A stretch of DNA of 64,000 bases from Pseudomonas putida (GCF_022627325.1 NZ_JAETZZ010000002.1:248001-312000), one strand, 5' to 3'; counted from the first letter of the stretch, positions 8,646-21,245 are shown. The notes: a model not told the origin generated them from the sequence alone. Translations and numbers: made by a program.

Positions 8646-10055
8646 ATGAACAACAATGAGTGTCCAACCATGAGCGAGATCAGCAGCCTGACCCACGCCA
8701 TCTCCATCGACCCGCACAGCGGCGAGCAGATCGGCACCTACCCTTTCGACACCGACGCCGCACTGGATGCGGCGCTGCAACGTGCCAAGGCTGGTTACCG
8801 CCAGTGGCGCCAGGTGTCGCTGGGTCAGCGCAGCGAGTACCTGCTTGCCCTGGCCGACACCCTTGAGGCCAAAGCCGAAACCTTCGCGCAGATGATCAGC
8901 CGCGAAATCGGCAAGCCGATCAGCCAGTCCCGGGGTGAAGTGAGCAAGTGCGTCGGCCTGTGCCGGTGGTATGCCGAGCACGGCCCGGCGATGCTTGCGG
9001 CTGAGCCGACCCAGGTGGAAAAAGCGCGTATCGAATACCGTCCGCTGGGCCCGATCCTGGCGGTGATGCCGTGGAACTTCCCGATCTGGCAGGTGCTGCG
9101 TGGCGCCGTACCGGCGATCCTGGCCGGCAACACCTATGTGCTCAAGCATGCGCCGAACGTCATGGGCAGTGCCTACCTGCTGGGCGAGCTGTTCAAAGAT
9201 GCTGGCTTGCCCGAAGGCGTGTTCGAGGTGCTCAACGTGACCCCGGCCGGTGTCACCCGCGCCATCAACGACCCGCGCATCGCTGCCGTGACGTTGACCG
9301 GCAGCGTGCGTGCCGGCATGGCCATCGGCGCCCAGGCTGGTGCTGCGCTGAAGAAGTGCGTGCTCGAGCTCGGTGGCTCGGACCCGTTCATTGTGCTGGC
9401 CGACGCTGACCTGGACGCTGCGGTTAAAGCCGCCGTGGTCGGCCGTTACCAGAACACCGGGCAGGTGTGCGCCGCAGCCAAGCGCCTGATCGTGGAAGAG
9501 CGCATCGTCGAGGCATTCACCCGCAAGTTCGTCGAGGCAACGCGCCAGTTGAAGGTCGGTAACCCGCTGGAAGATGACACCTACATCGGCCCGATGGCGC
9601 GCTACGACCTGCGCGACGAGCTCGATGAACAGGTCCAGGCGACCCTTGCCGAAGGCGCCACCCTGCTGTTGGGCGGCAACAAGGTCGAGGGGGTGGGCAA
9701 CTTCTATGCTCCGACCGTGTTCGCCGACGTCACCCCGGCCATGACCGCGTTCAAGCAGGAGCTGTTCGGCCCGGTGGCCGCGATCATCACTGCCCGCGAT
9801 GCCGAACATGCAGTGGAGCTGGCCAACGACAGCGAATTCGGCCTGGCATCGACCATCTACACCGCAGACTATGCCCTGGCCGAGCGCATGACGGCAGCGT
9901 TGGACACCGGTGGGGTGTTCATCAATGGTTATTGCGCTTCTGACCCCCGCGTGGCTTTCGGTGGGGTGAAGAAGAGTGGTTTCGGCCGTGAGCTGTCGCA
10001 TTTCGGCGTACGCGAGTTCACCAACGCCCAAACCGTGTGGCTGGACCGCAACTGA
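8646..10055 (+). CDS. sad: NAD(P)+ succinate-semialdehyde dehydrogenase (Sad/YneI-like)
   Basis: A 469-residue aldehyde dehydrogenase that would oxidise succinate semialdehyde, the end product of putrescine/GABA breakdown, to succinate. Visible motifs are VMPWNFPIWQ near residue 140, the general-base region LELGGSDPFIV near 240 (Glu present), the catalytic cysteine in GQVCAAAKRL near 275, and FGPVAAI near 375. Length and motifs fit the Sad branch. The start is uncertain: ATG 8646 and ATG 8670 are both in frame and neither has a strong ribosome site. Substrate is inferred from family and from the nearby polyamine genes. Confidence 0.85.
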   Translation: MNNNECPTMSEISSLTHAISIDPHSGEQIGTYPFDTDAALDAALQRAKAGYRQWRQVSLGQRSEYLLALADTLEAKAETFAQMISREIGKPISQSRGEVSKCVGLCRWYAEHGPAMLAAEPTQVEKARIEYRPLGPILAVMPWNFPIWQVLRGAVPAILAGNTYVLKHAPNVMGSAYLLGELFKDAGLPEGVFEVLNVTPAGVTRAINDPRIAAVTLTGSVRAGMAIGAQAGAALKKCVLELGGSDPFIVLADADLDAAVKAAVVGRYQNTGQVCAAAKRLIVEERIVEAFTRKFVEATRQLKVGNPLEDDTYIGPMARYDLRDELDEQVQATLAEGATLLLGGNKVEGVGNFYAPTVFADVTPAMTAFKQELFGPVAAIITARDAEHAVELANDSEFGLASTIYTADYALAERMTAALDTGGVFINGYCASDPRVAFGGVKKSGFGRELSHFGVREFTNAQTVWLDRN

Positions 10056-10066
10056 TGTGCTGAACC

Positions 10067-10233
10067 GGGGCTGCTTTGCAGCCCAATCGCCGGCAAGCCG
10101 GCTCCCACTGGAGACCGCGTAGTTCTTCAGGCCTGCGCTTTACCTGTGGAAGCAACGGTCTTACCCATTTCTAAAACTCGGCGCAATCCAGGTGGGAGCC
10201 GGCTTGCCGGCGATTGGGCTGCGCAGCGGCCCC
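10067..10233. repeat. Inverted pair of REP elements between convergent genes
   Basis: GGGGCTGCTTTGCAGCCCAATCGCCGGCAAGCCGGCTCCCAC-type sequence (10067-10108) returns in reverse complement at 10192-10233 (starting GTGGGAGCCGGCTTGCCGGC). The arms match over most of 40 bases, and each also has an internal GCCGGC hairpin. The 83 bases between hold no gene. The pair lies between the dehydrogenase and helicase stop codons, a usual REP position, where it may act as a bidirectional terminator or RNA stabiliser. Confidence 0.8.
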
Positions 10234-10239
10234 GGCCAC

Positions 10240-12153
10240 TCAATCGCGGACCTGGTCCTTGACCCAGTCCAGCATCCCCCCCGGCACGATCAGCTCATGC
10301 CGCGCCCGCGAACACGCGGTGTACAGCCCCGCCAGCATCCGGGCCCGCTCGTTGCGATTACCGGCCGTTACCGGCGCAACCATCAGCTCCGGCGAGACCA
10401 TCACCCGGGCGAACTCCATGTTCTTCACATCGCGCACGCGGCCAAGGAACAGCTTGGGCGCCTTGTCCCAGCGGTAGCGGCTCTTGGCCTTGGCGAAGTG
10501 CTCCGGGGTGTAACCCTTGCGCAACATGTTGGCCACGGCAACGAACGCCTTGTCCTCACCCTTGTCTTGCTCGAGGGCCTGCCAGCTCGGGTACCGAAAC
10601 AGCATCGGGTGACGCGGCCGCGTGCCGTAGCGGTGCAACTCGATGCAATCCTCGACGAACAGCTCGAAATCCTTGCGTGCGCTTTGCAGCAGCACGAATG
10701 GCACGCCCTGGTGGGTAAGGCGCTGGAACCAACCGAACAATCCCCACTCGTCATCGACGATCAACGCCGTGGGCTGCGCCGGCACCGTCACCGTGTCGAA
10801 GAAACTGACCCGCGTGTAATGCTCGGCACTGCCGCTGAAGGCTGCCTGGATGGCCGCCGGGTGGGCCTGGATCAACGGGTTGAGCACGCTGTCCATGGCA
10901 GGCCCTGCGCGCAAGGAATGGTCGATGTAACGCTGGCGGATGAAGCCGCCATGGTGCGGGCTCAGGCCATTGAGGTTCTGCAACTCATCGCCCAGGGCAA
11001 TGACCGACTGCGGGCTGCGATCGAGCACGGCGACCATGGGTGCAGACAACTCGTGGGCTTCATCGACGATCACATGGGTATAGCGGCTGTCGATCTGTTC
11101 GGCCGTCAGCGACAACAGTTTGACCCGATGATAATCGCGCACCGGCAACTGGATCTCGCGCGACGATGGGCGAATCAGTTCCTGCCAGTACAGCCTGGCC
11201 TTTTCCAGCAGCACTTCCTGATCCAACGGCGAGGTTCCCGGGCCCGCCCAGGGCAGGTGATGCAGCTGCATCTGGCTATCGCCGCTACGGCAAAAGCTGC
11301 GCACGGCCTTGATGCAAAGGGCGACCACGTCCCGGGCGGCCAAGGGGCCGATATCAGGGATGGCCAGCCATTTCACCACCTGCGCCTCCTGCGGGCGCCA
11401 GGACAACTTGGTCCGGTAAGGGTCCCGCAGGCGCCAACCGTTGCTGGTGAGGTCGCGGTTGAGAATCTCGTCGGCCAGTTGGCCAAAGGTCATCGCCGTG
11501 TACGCCTCCGCGTCCTTGACCCGTGCCCGCAGTGCCCTGAGCTGGCCTTCGGTGAGCGCCAGCAGCAACGTGCGTTGCGGGTCGAGCAGGCGCGCGAACT
11601 GGTGAATCAGGAAGGTTTTGCCAGTCCCGGCAAAGCCCTGCACCGCCACCGACTCGTCCACCCCGGACAAAAACTCGCGCAGCAGGCGGTTCTGCTGATC
11701 GCTGAGCATGAGGTCGCTGGCCAACGACGGCAGGTACACCGGGTGCAACGGCGTGACCCGTTGCCGGTAGCTGTCAGCGAACTGGAAGTTCCACTGGCCT
11801 TCGTCGTCCTGAAAGTCGTCTGCAGCGTAGTCGACCTCGGGTGATACCAGCGCGACGCCGTTCTCGCCCAGCATGCCAAGGCCCATGGCAAACGCTTCGC
11901 GGTCGAAATGCTGCGCTACCTGCCCCTGAAAACGGCCCGGTGCTGCCACTTCGACCTCATTGGCGATGCGCACGATTTCAGCGAAGCGGCGTTCCTGTGC
12001 GTCCGCTGAAAGGCTGGCAGGCTGGCGCGGCAGGTTCTGCACGAACAGCACGGCGGCCGCCTGCAGCACGCTGGCGTCAGGGAAAAAGTCGGTGACAGGG
12101 GGCGCGCTGGCGAGGCGCTCGGCCTGATCGCTGGGCAAAGGCAGGTAGAACAT
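10240..12153 (-). CDS. UvrD/PcrA-like DNA/RNA helicase
   Basis: A 637-residue superfamily 1 helicase-like ATPase. Walker A is GFAGTGKTFL near residue 215, and Walker B is HVIVDEAHEL near 375. A Q(S)VIALGDELQNLNG segment near 400 resembles motif III (GDxxQ), and YTACSRARHELIVPG near the C-terminus resembles motif VI (TxxRA). The first 190 residues are not a classical UvrD 1A start and may be an accessory domain. Start ATG 12153 has an upstream CGAGG; extending to 12204 adds residues without support. Its role is unknown; the AraC gene just upstream (59 bases) may be co-transcribed. Confidence 0.75.
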   Translation of the reverse strand: MFYLPLPSDQAERLASAPPVTDFFPDASVLQAAAVLFVQNLPRQPASLSADAQERRFAEIVRIANEVEVAAPGRFQGQVAQHFDREAFAMGLGMLGENGVALVSPEVDYAADDFQDDEGQWNFQFADSYRQRVTPLHPVYLPSLASDLMLSDQQNRLLREFLSGVDESVAVQGFAGTGKTFLIHQFARLLDPQRTLLLALTEGQLRALRARVKDAEAYTAMTFGQLADEILNRDLTSNGWRLRDPYRTKLSWRPQEAQVVKWLAIPDIGPLAARDVVALCIKAVRSFCRSGDSQMQLHHLPWAGPGTSPLDQEVLLEKARLYWQELIRPSSREIQLPVRDYHRVKLLSLTAEQIDSRYTHVIVDEAHELSAPMVAVLDRSPQSVIALGDELQNLNGLSPHHGGFIRQRYIDHSLRAGPAMDSVLNPLIQAHPAAIQAAFSGSAEHYTRVSFFDTVTVPAQPTALIVDDEWGLFGWFQRLTHQGVPFVLLQSARKDFELFVEDCIELHRYGTRPRHPMLFRYPSWQALEQDKGEDKAFVAVANMLRKGYTPEHFAKAKSRYRWDKAPKLFLGRVRDVKNMEFARVMVSPELMVAPVTAGNRNERARMLAGLYTACSRARHELIVPGGMLDWVKDQVRD

Positions 12154-12212
12154 CGGGACCTCGGGTGGAAACTGGCGGGCACGATAGCAACTTTGGCGAA
12201 GCAATGCTGGGT

Positions 12213-13121
12213 TTAACCGCGAACCGGTCGCCCCCGCTTGAGCGTCTCGCTGGGCAACTCCCGGAACAACTGCCGGTAGCTTTCGGAAAAGCGCCCCAAA
12301 TGCCAGAACGACCAGCGCATGGCCACCTCGGCCACCGTCACCCCGCCCCCGCGCAACAGGTCACGCCGAGCCCCGTTGAGCCGGCGAAGCCGCAGCCAAT
12401 GGGCCGGCGGCATACCGGTAAAGGCCTTGAATGCCTGCTGCAACTGGCGCAGGGAAACGCCGGCAACGTCCGCCAACTCCACCAGGTTGAGAGTTTCTTC
12501 CGGGCAGTCGGCCGCCCACTCGCTGACCCGCTGCATGATCGCCCGCTCCTCCCCCCGCCGCCCCAGCGCCCCGCCCTGCAGGCGCTGGCAGGCATTATCC
12601 AGGATGAACAGGCAGTCTTCGAGCAACTGCTCGGCCAACGCTTGCCCCGCCAGCGGGCAATCCGCTTCCCCCAGCCGGGTCAGGGTAGCGCTGAGCCAAC
12701 TGCCGAACAGCGCATTCTGGCCGCTGCCCAGCGGCACCATGAACAAGCCGTCAAGGCGCTGCGGGTCGAGGCCGTGGCTGGCCAGGAAGACCTGGTCGAA
12801 GACCACCGCGACTTCCTGGTAGTTCTCCGGTGTGATCCAGATATTCCGGCTTTGTTCGTTGAGCAGGTACAGGCTGTTTTCGCTGCGATCGAAGCAGAAC
12901 GCCAACGCGCCGCTGGGGGCACGGAAAAACTGCTCGACCCGCGTGTTCAGGCGCTCTTCGTACACCTGCACGCCATCCAGGCCCAGGCAACGCAGCTGGC
13001 CGCTGAAGTTGCCGGGTGACATCTGCCGGTACTGCTGCTGCCAACCGGGGGTGGCGCGCACCTGCTCGGTGACATCGGTGGTGTGGAAAGCCTGGACCTG
13101 CAAGGCATTGGGCGTTGTCAC
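12213..13121 (-). CDS. AraC-family regulator, divergent from the puuA-like gene
   Basis: A 302-residue AraC protein. The C-terminal double helix-turn-helix is clear: LVELADVAGVSLRQLQQAFKAFTG near 215-240 and VTVAEVAMRWSFWHLGRFSESYRQLFRELPSETLKRG near 260-297. The frame stays open far upstream, opposite the glutamine synthetase gene, but that part is antisense. I chose the GTG at 13121 because AGGA lies 8 bases before it; the ATG at 13184 has no ribosome site. Being divergent from the gamma-glutamylamine genes, it is the likely regulator of that cluster. Confidence 0.75.
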   Translation of the reverse strand: MTTPNALQVQAFHTTDVTEQVRATPGWQQQYRQMSPGNFSGQLRCLGLDGVQVYEERLNTRVEQFFRAPSGALAFCFDRSENSLYLLNEQSRNIWITPENYQEVAVVFDQVFLASHGLDPQRLDGLFMVPLGSGQNALFGSWLSATLTRLGEADCPLAGQALAEQLLEDCLFILDNACQRLQGGALGRRGEERAIMQRVSEWAADCPEETLNLVELADVAGVSLRQLQQAFKAFTGMPPAHWLRLRRLNGARRDLLRGGGVTVAEVAMRWSFWHLGRFSESYRQLFRELPSETLKRGRPVRG

Positions 13122-13271
13122 GCTGCGTCCTAATTGCACTCTTTTGGTGCATTCATTACCGAAGAAAGTGGATAGATTGCCCATGGGGGCTGCGCCCAAG
13201 ATAGCCCTCAGCACGGCATGTGGGAAGGCTCCTGCACACCAGTGCCACAAAAACCCAACCAAGAGGTCTGT

Positions 13272-15783
<2,512 letters not shown>

Positions 15784-15797
15784 GCCGAGAGCGCGCC

Positions 15798-17093
15798 ATG
15801 CCATTCGATACCCAACACACTGCGTCTTACTACGCCGCCACCGCGCGCGATACTGCGCCCTACCCTAGCCTGGACGGCGAACTGACCGCGGATGTGTGCG
15901 TGGTCGGTGGAGGGCTGACCGGGGTCAATACCGCGCTGGAGCTGGCCGAGCGTGGCCTGTCGGTGATCCTGCTCGAAGGCCGGCGCGTCGGCTGGGGCGC
16001 CAGCGGGCGCAACGGTGGCCAGCTGATCCGCGGCATCGGCCATGACGTCAGCGGTTTTGCCCGCTACGTCGGCCAGGATGGCGTGCGCTACCTGAAACAG
16101 GCTGGCATCGACTCGGTGGCCCTGGTGGCCAGGCGCATCGAGCAGTACGGCATTGCCTGCGACCTGCGCTGGGGCTTCTGCGAGCTGGCCAATACACCTG
16201 CCCAGTTCGCGGCGTTCAAGGACGAGCAACGCGACCTGGCGGAGCTTGGCTATCGCCATGAAACGCGCCTGGTCGAGCGTGAGCGGCTGCACGAAATCGT
16301 TGCCAGCGACCAGTACGCCGGCGGGCTGGTGGACATGGGGTCGGGCCATCTGCACCCGCTCGACCTGGTCCAGGGTGAAGCGCGCGCGGCTCACGCCCTG
16401 GGGGTACGCATTTTCGAGCAGAGCCCGGTGCTGCGCATCGAGCACGGCGCCACGGTCACCCTGCACACCGCTCGGGGCAAGGTCAGGGCACACAGCCTGG
16501 TGCTCGGTTGCAATGCCCACCTCGACGAACTGGAGCCACGCCTGAGCGGTAAAGTGCTGCCTGCCGGCAGCTACGTGGTGGCCACCGAGCCACTGCCCGA
16601 GGCCGTGGCCAAGGCGCTGATACCGCAGAACATGGCGATGTGCGACCAGAAGGTCGGCCTGGATTACTACCGCCTCACCGCAGACCGTCGGCTGCTGTTC
16701 GGCGGGGCCTGCCATTATTCAGGGCGCGACCCGAAGGACATCGCCGCTTACATGCGGCCCAAGGTGCTCAAGGTGTTCCCGCAACTGGCCGAGGTACGCA
16801 TCGATTACCAGTGGGGCGGGATGATCGGCATCACCGCCAACCGCTTCCCACAGGTCGGGCGGCTGAGCCAGTACCCGAATGTCTACTACGCCCAGGGCTA
16901 CTCTGGGCATGGCCTGAACGTGACGCACTGGACGGCCAGGCTGCTGGCTGAAGGGATCGCGGTGGGGCACAGCCAGGGGCTGGATGTCTTCAGCGCCGTG
17001 CCCCACCTCACGTTCCCGGGCGGCAAGGCGTTGCGCTCGCCGCTGCTGGCATTGGGGATGCTGTGGTATCGGGTGCGCGAGGTGCTGGGCTGA
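15798..17093 (+). CDS. puuB: FAD-dependent gamma-glutamylamine oxidase (PuuB-like, DAO family)
   Basis: A 431-residue flavoprotein of the D-amino-acid-oxidase/PuuB family. The FAD dinucleotide-binding motif VCVVGGGLTGVNTALELAERG is at about residues 34-55, with WGASGRNGGQ near 67-76, also typical of PuuB-like enzymes. GLDYYRLTADRRLLFGG near 285 and YYAQGYSGHGLNVTHWTA near 365 are conserved C-terminal FAD-contact regions. PuuB oxidises gamma-glutamylputrescine to the aldehyde with H2O2 release. The gene starts 14 bases after the binding-protein stop. PuuC and PuuD partners are not in the window. Confidence 0.82.
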   Translation: MPFDTQHTASYYAATARDTAPYPSLDGELTADVCVVGGGLTGVNTALELAERGLSVILLEGRRVGWGASGRNGGQLIRGIGHDVSGFARYVGQDGVRYLKQAGIDSVALVARRIEQYGIACDLRWGFCELANTPAQFAAFKDEQRDLAELGYRHETRLVERERLHEIVASDQYAGGLVDMGSGHLHPLDLVQGEARAAHALGVRIFEQSPVLRIEHGATVTLHTARGKVRAHSLVLGCNAHLDELEPRLSGKVLPAGSYVVATEPLPEAVAKALIPQNMAMCDQKVGLDYYRLTADRRLLFGGACHYSGRDPKDIAAYMRPKVLKVFPQLAEVRIDYQWGGMIGITANRFPQVGRLSQYPNVYYAQGYSGHGLNVTHWTARLLAEGIAVGHSQGLDVFSAVPHLTFPGGKALRSPLLALGMLWYRVREVLG

Positions 17094-17094
17094 C

Positions 17095-18471
17095 TCAGCA
17101 CTCGACGAACGCCACCGCCAGGCCACCGCGCGAGGTTTCCTTGTAGTTGGCATGCATGTCGGCGCCGGTATCACGCATTGTGCGAATCACCCGATCCAGC
17201 GAGATGAAGTGCTCGCCATCACCGCGCAAGGCCATCTGCACAGCATTGATCGCCTTGACCGCGGCGATTGCATTGCGCTCGATGCACGGCACCTGGACCA
17301 GCCCGCCGACCGGGTCACAGGTCAAGCCCAGGTTGTGTTCCAGGGCGATCTCGGCGGCGTTTTCCAATTGCCCGGGTGTAGCGCCCAGCACTTGGGCAAG
17401 GCCGGCGGCGGCCATCGAACACGCCGAACCCACCTCGCCCTGGCATCCTACTTCGGCGCCGGAGATCGATGCATTCTTCTTGCACAGAATGCCGACAGCG
17501 GCAGCGGCCAGCAGGAACGCCACCACATCGTCGTCGCTGGCGGCGGGATTGAACTTCATGTAGTAGTGCAACACCGCAGGGATGATACCCGCCGCGCCGT
17601 TGGTTGGCGCGGTGACCATGCGCCCGCCGGCGGCGTTCTCTTCATTGACCGCCAGGGCGAACAGGTTGACCCACTCCATCGCGCTCAAAGTCGAGCCGAT
17701 CACATTGGGTTTGCCCAGTTCCTGCAGGCTGCGATGCAAGCGTGCAGCGCGGCGCTTGACGCCAAGCCCGCCAGGCAGAATGCCCTCGTTGCGCAGGCCG
17801 TTGTCGACGCACTCACGCATTGCGGCCCATATCCGCAGCAGCCCTTCGCGTACCTCGGCTTCGCTGCGCCACGCGCATTCATTGGCCAGCATCAACTGGG
17901 CAACGCTCAGCTGATGGGCCTTGCACAGCGCCAGCAACTGGGCCGCACTGGAGAATTCGTAGGGCAGCGTCACAGCAGCCGCTTGGTTGTGCGGCGCGTC
18001 GATTTCACCCTGCTCGACAATGAAGCCGCCGCCAACGGAATAGTAGGTTTGGCTGAGCAGGCTGCCCTGCTCGCCCATGGCCTCCAGGGTCATGGCATTG
18101 GGGTGATAGGGCAAGTTCTCGTCCAACAGCAGCATGTCGCGTGCATACATGAAGGTCAGCGGGTGGCTGGCGTCGAGCATCAGGCAGTGCTCCTGCATCA
18201 CCTGAGCGATACGTGAGTCGATCGTGGCCGGGTCGATGCGGTCCGGCCACTGCCCCATCAGGCCGAGCAGGCAGGCGCGGTCTGTGGCATGGCCCACGCC
18301 CGTAGCGGAAAGCGACCCATACAGGCGCACTTCGATACGCCGCACCTGGCCCAGCAAGCCATGGGTGCGCAGTGCCTGGGCAAAGGTGGCGGCTGCCCGC
18401 ATGGGGCCGACGGTGTGGGAACTGGACGGGCCGATGCCGATTTTGAAAAGGTCGAAAATACTGATAGCCAT
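17095..18471 (-). CDS. sdaA: L-serine ammonia-lyase, single-chain iron-sulfur type
   Basis: A 458-residue L-serine dehydratase converting serine to pyruvate and ammonia. [16 protein letters not shown] near residues 10-25 is the family N-terminal signature. The candidate [4Fe-4S] cysteines are in the C-terminal half: [21 protein letters not shown] near 345 and [20 protein letters not shown] near 385-405. It belongs to the single-chain SdaA/SdaB type, not the split Gram-positive type. The stop codon is one base from that of the convergent puuB-like gene, and a LysR gene is divergent from its start. Confidence 0.9.
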   Translation of the reverse strand: MAISIFDLFKIGIGPSSSHTVGPMRAAATFAQALRTHGLLGQVRRIEVRLYGSLSATGVGHATDRACLLGLMGQWPDRIDPATIDSRIAQVMQEHCLMLDASHPLTFMYARDMLLLDENLPYHPNAMTLEAMGEQGSLLSQTYYSVGGGFIVEQGEIDAPHNQAAAVTLPYEFSSAAQLLALCKAHQLSVAQLMLANECAWRSEAEVREGLLRIWAAMRECVDNGLRNEGILPGGLGVKRRAARLHRSLQELGKPNVIGSTLSAMEWVNLFALAVNEENAAGGRMVTAPTNGAAGIIPAVLHYYMKFNPAASDDDVVAFLLAAAAVGILCKKNASISGAEVGCQGEVGSACSMAAAGLAQVLGATPGQLENAAEIALEHNLGLTCDPVGGLVQVPCIERNAIAAVKAINAVQMALRGDGEHFISLDRVIRTMRDTGADMHANYKETSRGGLAVAFVEC

Positions 18472-18617
18472 GCTAATGCCTGACCGCGCCGGGCTGAAAC
18501 ACCGTTACGCGGCTGTCTGGATAAATTGAACGCTACTGCGAAGTTGCGCGATACTGCCGCGCTCACCTGTTGATGACCAACGAAACTTTCTAAGCAAGCC
18601 TTTAGCAGAGCTAAACG

Positions 18618-19583
18618 ATGCGACGACAAATGAACGGCCAGATGTTCGTCTGGCTGCATGTTTTTTCCTGTGCAGCCCGGCACCTCTCCTTCACCCGCTG
18701 CGCCGAGGAATTGCACATCACCCCCGGCGCGGTCAGCCAGCAGATGCGCCAACTGGAAGAGCGCCTTGGTTACCGCCTGTTCCTGCGGCGTGCGCGCGGG
18801 GTTGAGCTGAGCGCCGAGGGGCAGCGCCTGGCGCAGACCGTGGCCGAGGCCTACGGCAGCATCGAAGCCGAACTGCTGCGCCTGGATGCCGGCGAAATCC
18901 GCGGCACCTTGCGCGTACGCTCGATTCCCTCGTTCCTGGCCAAGTGGCTGACACCGCGCCTGCCGCGCTTTCAGCAGCGGTATCCGGATATCGAGTTGCG
19001 TCTGGTGGCCGAAGACAGCGCGCAGGCGCTGAACCCAGGCGACTTCGACCTGGCCATTGACCTGAATGATGGTAGCTACCCGGGCATGCTCTCGACGCCG
19101 CTGCTGGATGAACAGGTCTTCCCCGTCTGCTCGCCAGCCTTGCTGCGCGGCCGCCCGCCCTTGCACGGGCCTGCGGACCTTGCCCACTATCCCCTGCTGC
19201 ACGACATCACCGCCTGGCGCGGCAGTTCGGATTTTGCCGAATGGGAGTTCTACCTGGAGGGCATCGGTGCGCCAGGGCTGGACGTGCGACGCGGGCATAC
19301 TTTCAACCGCAATCACTTGACGATCGAAGCGGCGATCGCCGGGATCGGCGTGGCCATAGCCCGCCGCACCTTGCTCAATGATGAGCTTGAACGGGGCGCA
19401 TTGATCGTGCCGTTCGGTGTGCCGATCGCCAACCACAAGCGCTATGTGGTGCATTACCCGCCAGGTGGGCTGAACCAGCCGGGCGCTCGTGCGGTGCACG
19501 ACTGGCTGGTGGAAGAGGCCAACAGCTTTCGCATGCAGCACCCTGTTCAAGCACGTGACGTGACCACCCGCACACCCGCGTGA
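18618..19583 (+). CDS. LysR-family regulator (GcvA-like), divergent from sdaA
   Basis: A 321-residue LysR protein. The helix-turn-helix is FVWLHVFSCAARHLSFTRCAEELHITPGAVSQQMRQLEERLGYRLFLR at about residues 9-56, of the GcvA/AmpR subgroup type. The effector domain follows, with VRSIPSFLAKWLTPRLPRFQQRYPDIELRL near 100. It is divergent from the serine ammonia-lyase gene (146 bases apart), so serine- or glycine-responsive control is the natural guess. Starts at 18618 and 18630 are both possible; AGAG upstream favours 18618. Its stop abuts that of the next, convergent gene with no gap. Confidence 0.82.
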   Translation: MRRQMNGQMFVWLHVFSCAARHLSFTRCAEELHITPGAVSQQMRQLEERLGYRLFLRRARGVELSAEGQRLAQTVAEAYGSIEAELLRLDAGEIRGTLRVRSIPSFLAKWLTPRLPRFQQRYPDIELRLVAEDSAQALNPGDFDLAIDLNDGSYPGMLSTPLLDEQVFPVCSPALLRGRPPLHGPADLAHYPLLHDITAWRGSSDFAEWEFYLEGIGAPGLDVRRGHTFNRNHLTIEAAIAGIGVAIARRTLLNDELERGALIVPFGVPIANHKRYVVHYPPGGLNQPGARAVHDWLVEEANSFRMQHPVQARDVTTRTPA

Positions 19584-21245
19584 TCATTCCACTGCAACGC
19601 GCTTCACATCGAAATCAAACGAGGGCACGTACTCACCGGCCAGCACATGTGGGCATTTGGACGGGACGAAGTTGTCGCTCAACAGGTCTTGGGCGCTGTC
19701 ATAACCCGGCATGGAAATGCCCGTGATGTTCAACAACGTATGGGCAAGGGAGGAAATGCTGACGGTCTGCCCTTCCCGCTGTTTGAGTTTGTCCAGCACG
19801 TGCGCCTGCCGCTGCAGCAGGCTGCCGGAAGCCCAGATGAACGCTGCCACCGAAAGGTCATACTCATTGCCCATGCCATGGCCCAACAGACCGCGGTTGT
19901 CATCCAGCAAATTCTCGCCATGGTCAGACGAATAGACCAACAACGCCTTGCGCTGGCTGCTTTTGAGTTGATCGATGATCCGCCCCAACAGCCAGTCGGT
20001 GTACAGGATCGAGTTATCGTAATCTGCGGTGATCCGGTCCTTCGCGCTGTCGCTCGCCGGCTTGAACTTGCCGAACTCGCGTGGGTAGCGGCGGGCATAA
20101 TCGAAATGGCTGCCCTTGATATGAATGAAGATGGCCTGTTTCTGCCTGCCGCCCTGCCGGATGATGTCTTCGTAGGCTTGCATCAAGGCGCCGTCGTAGC
20201 TGCGTTCAAAGTATTGGCGGGTCTGCGCCTCAGCGGCAATCTGCGGAATGATCCCGCCAAAACTGTCGACTTCCTGGGAAGACAGCCAGTACGTCTTGTA
20301 GCCAGCAGCGCGGTAGATGCCAACCAGCGATTTGGTCGAGGCGATCAGGTCCCAGTGCTTGATCGGCGCCAGGCTGAGCAATGAAGGCACGGCGACCGAC
20401 GTATACGGCGCCGTAGTGCACATGCTGTCGAACTTGAACACCCCCGCCTCTTTGTCGAGGTTCGGCGTGGTGGGTTGGTGGTAACCATACAGCGACCAGT
20501 TGTGTGGCCGTGAGGACTCGCCGATGACGAACACGAGGGTCTCGACATCAGCGGCGTCCGACACTGCAGTTATCTTCACCTCGGACTCCAGGCGCTGTTT
20601 GATATAGCGCTTGGACTCGGCATACAACGTGACCGTCAAGCCGATTTGCGACAAATAACCTACCGGGGTACTTTGATCCTTGGCTGCCAGGTCCAGGACT
20701 GCACTCTTACCCAGCGAATTGAGTTTGACGGTTTTGTAGAAATAGGCGCCATACCCGACCAACAAGGCACTTATCGTCAAGCCAAAAATCGCCTTGTTCG
20801 TGTAAAACGTGCGCCGGTACAGGCCAGCCAAGCCAACGCCATAACACAGCACGAATACCAGCAGCACCGCACTGATCGAATGCCAGTAGGTACTGAGAAA
20901 ATCAGACGCCTCTTTGTAATTGGTCAGCCCGATAAAAAGATAGGCTGCCGTCAAGCGCGAACCAAAATTCAGAACCAGGAACAGATCGACACTGGCCGCC
21001 AGATAAAATGGCAACAACAGCAGATGCACCTTGAATTGATTGGCTGAAACGAACCGCGTGGCCAGCAGCCATAACACTGAAATGGCCAGTGTGTAGATGA
21101 CCAACAAATCCATTTTCGAGCAATTGCACTCGACCAACAGCTTGACGAACAACGGCGAGAGCAGAAACGCCCATAACAGAAAAATCGGCCACTCGGCCTT
21201 CGCTACCCTCGACACAACCCCGCCCAGCCAAGACAACCTGTTCAT
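19584..21245 (-). CDS. Phosphoethanolamine transferase, inner-membrane sulfatase-fold
   Basis: A 553-residue protein with an N-terminal membrane part of about five segments (residues 15-180) and a periplasmic alkaline-phosphatase-fold domain. Key motifs are VFVIGESSRPHNWSLYGYHQPTTPNL near 240, the putative nucleophile threonine in MCTTAPYTSVAVPSLL near 277, SSDHGENLLDDNRGLLGHGMG near 455 and a C-terminal disulfide-type cysteine. EptA/CptA relatives move phosphoethanolamine from phosphatidylethanolamine to lipid A, core or other glycans. As last gene of the minus-strand exopolysaccharide block (42 bases after the sugar transferase), it may decorate this polysaccharide or its lipid carrier; that is inference. 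The N-terminal half seems more AT-rich than its neighbours. Confidence 0.85.
   Translation of the reverse strand: MNRLSWLGGVVSRVAKAEWPIFLLWAFLLSPLFVKLLVECNCSKMDLLVIYTLAISVLWLLATRFVSANQFKVHLLLLPFYLAASVDLFLVLNFGSRLTAAYLFIGLTNYKEASDFLSTYWHSISAVLLVFVLCYGVGLAGLYRRTFYTNKAIFGLTISALLVGYGAYFYKTVKLNSLGKSAVLDLAAKDQSTPVGYLSQIGLTVTLYAESKRYIKQRLESEVKITAVSDAADVETLVFVIGESSRPHNWSLYGYHQPTTPNLDKEAGVFKFDSMCTTAPYTSVAVPSLLSLAPIKHWDLIASTKSLVGIYRAAGYKTYWLSSQEVDSFGGIIPQIAAEAQTRQYFERSYDGALMQAYEDIIRQGGRQKQAIFIHIKGSHFDYARRYPREFGKFKPASDSAKDRITADYDNSILYTDWLLGRIIDQLKSSQRKALLVYSSDHGENLLDDNRGLLGHGMGNEYDLSVAAFIWASGSLLQRQAHVLDKLKQREGQTVSISSLAHTLLNITGISMPGYDSAQDLLSDNFVPSKCPHVLAGEYVPSFDFDVKRVAVE

Noticed and set aside
10067..10233. 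Inverted repeats considered as ends of an insertion sequence
   Set aside because: Only 83 bases lie between them, there is no transposase, and the sequence matches P. putida REP elements.
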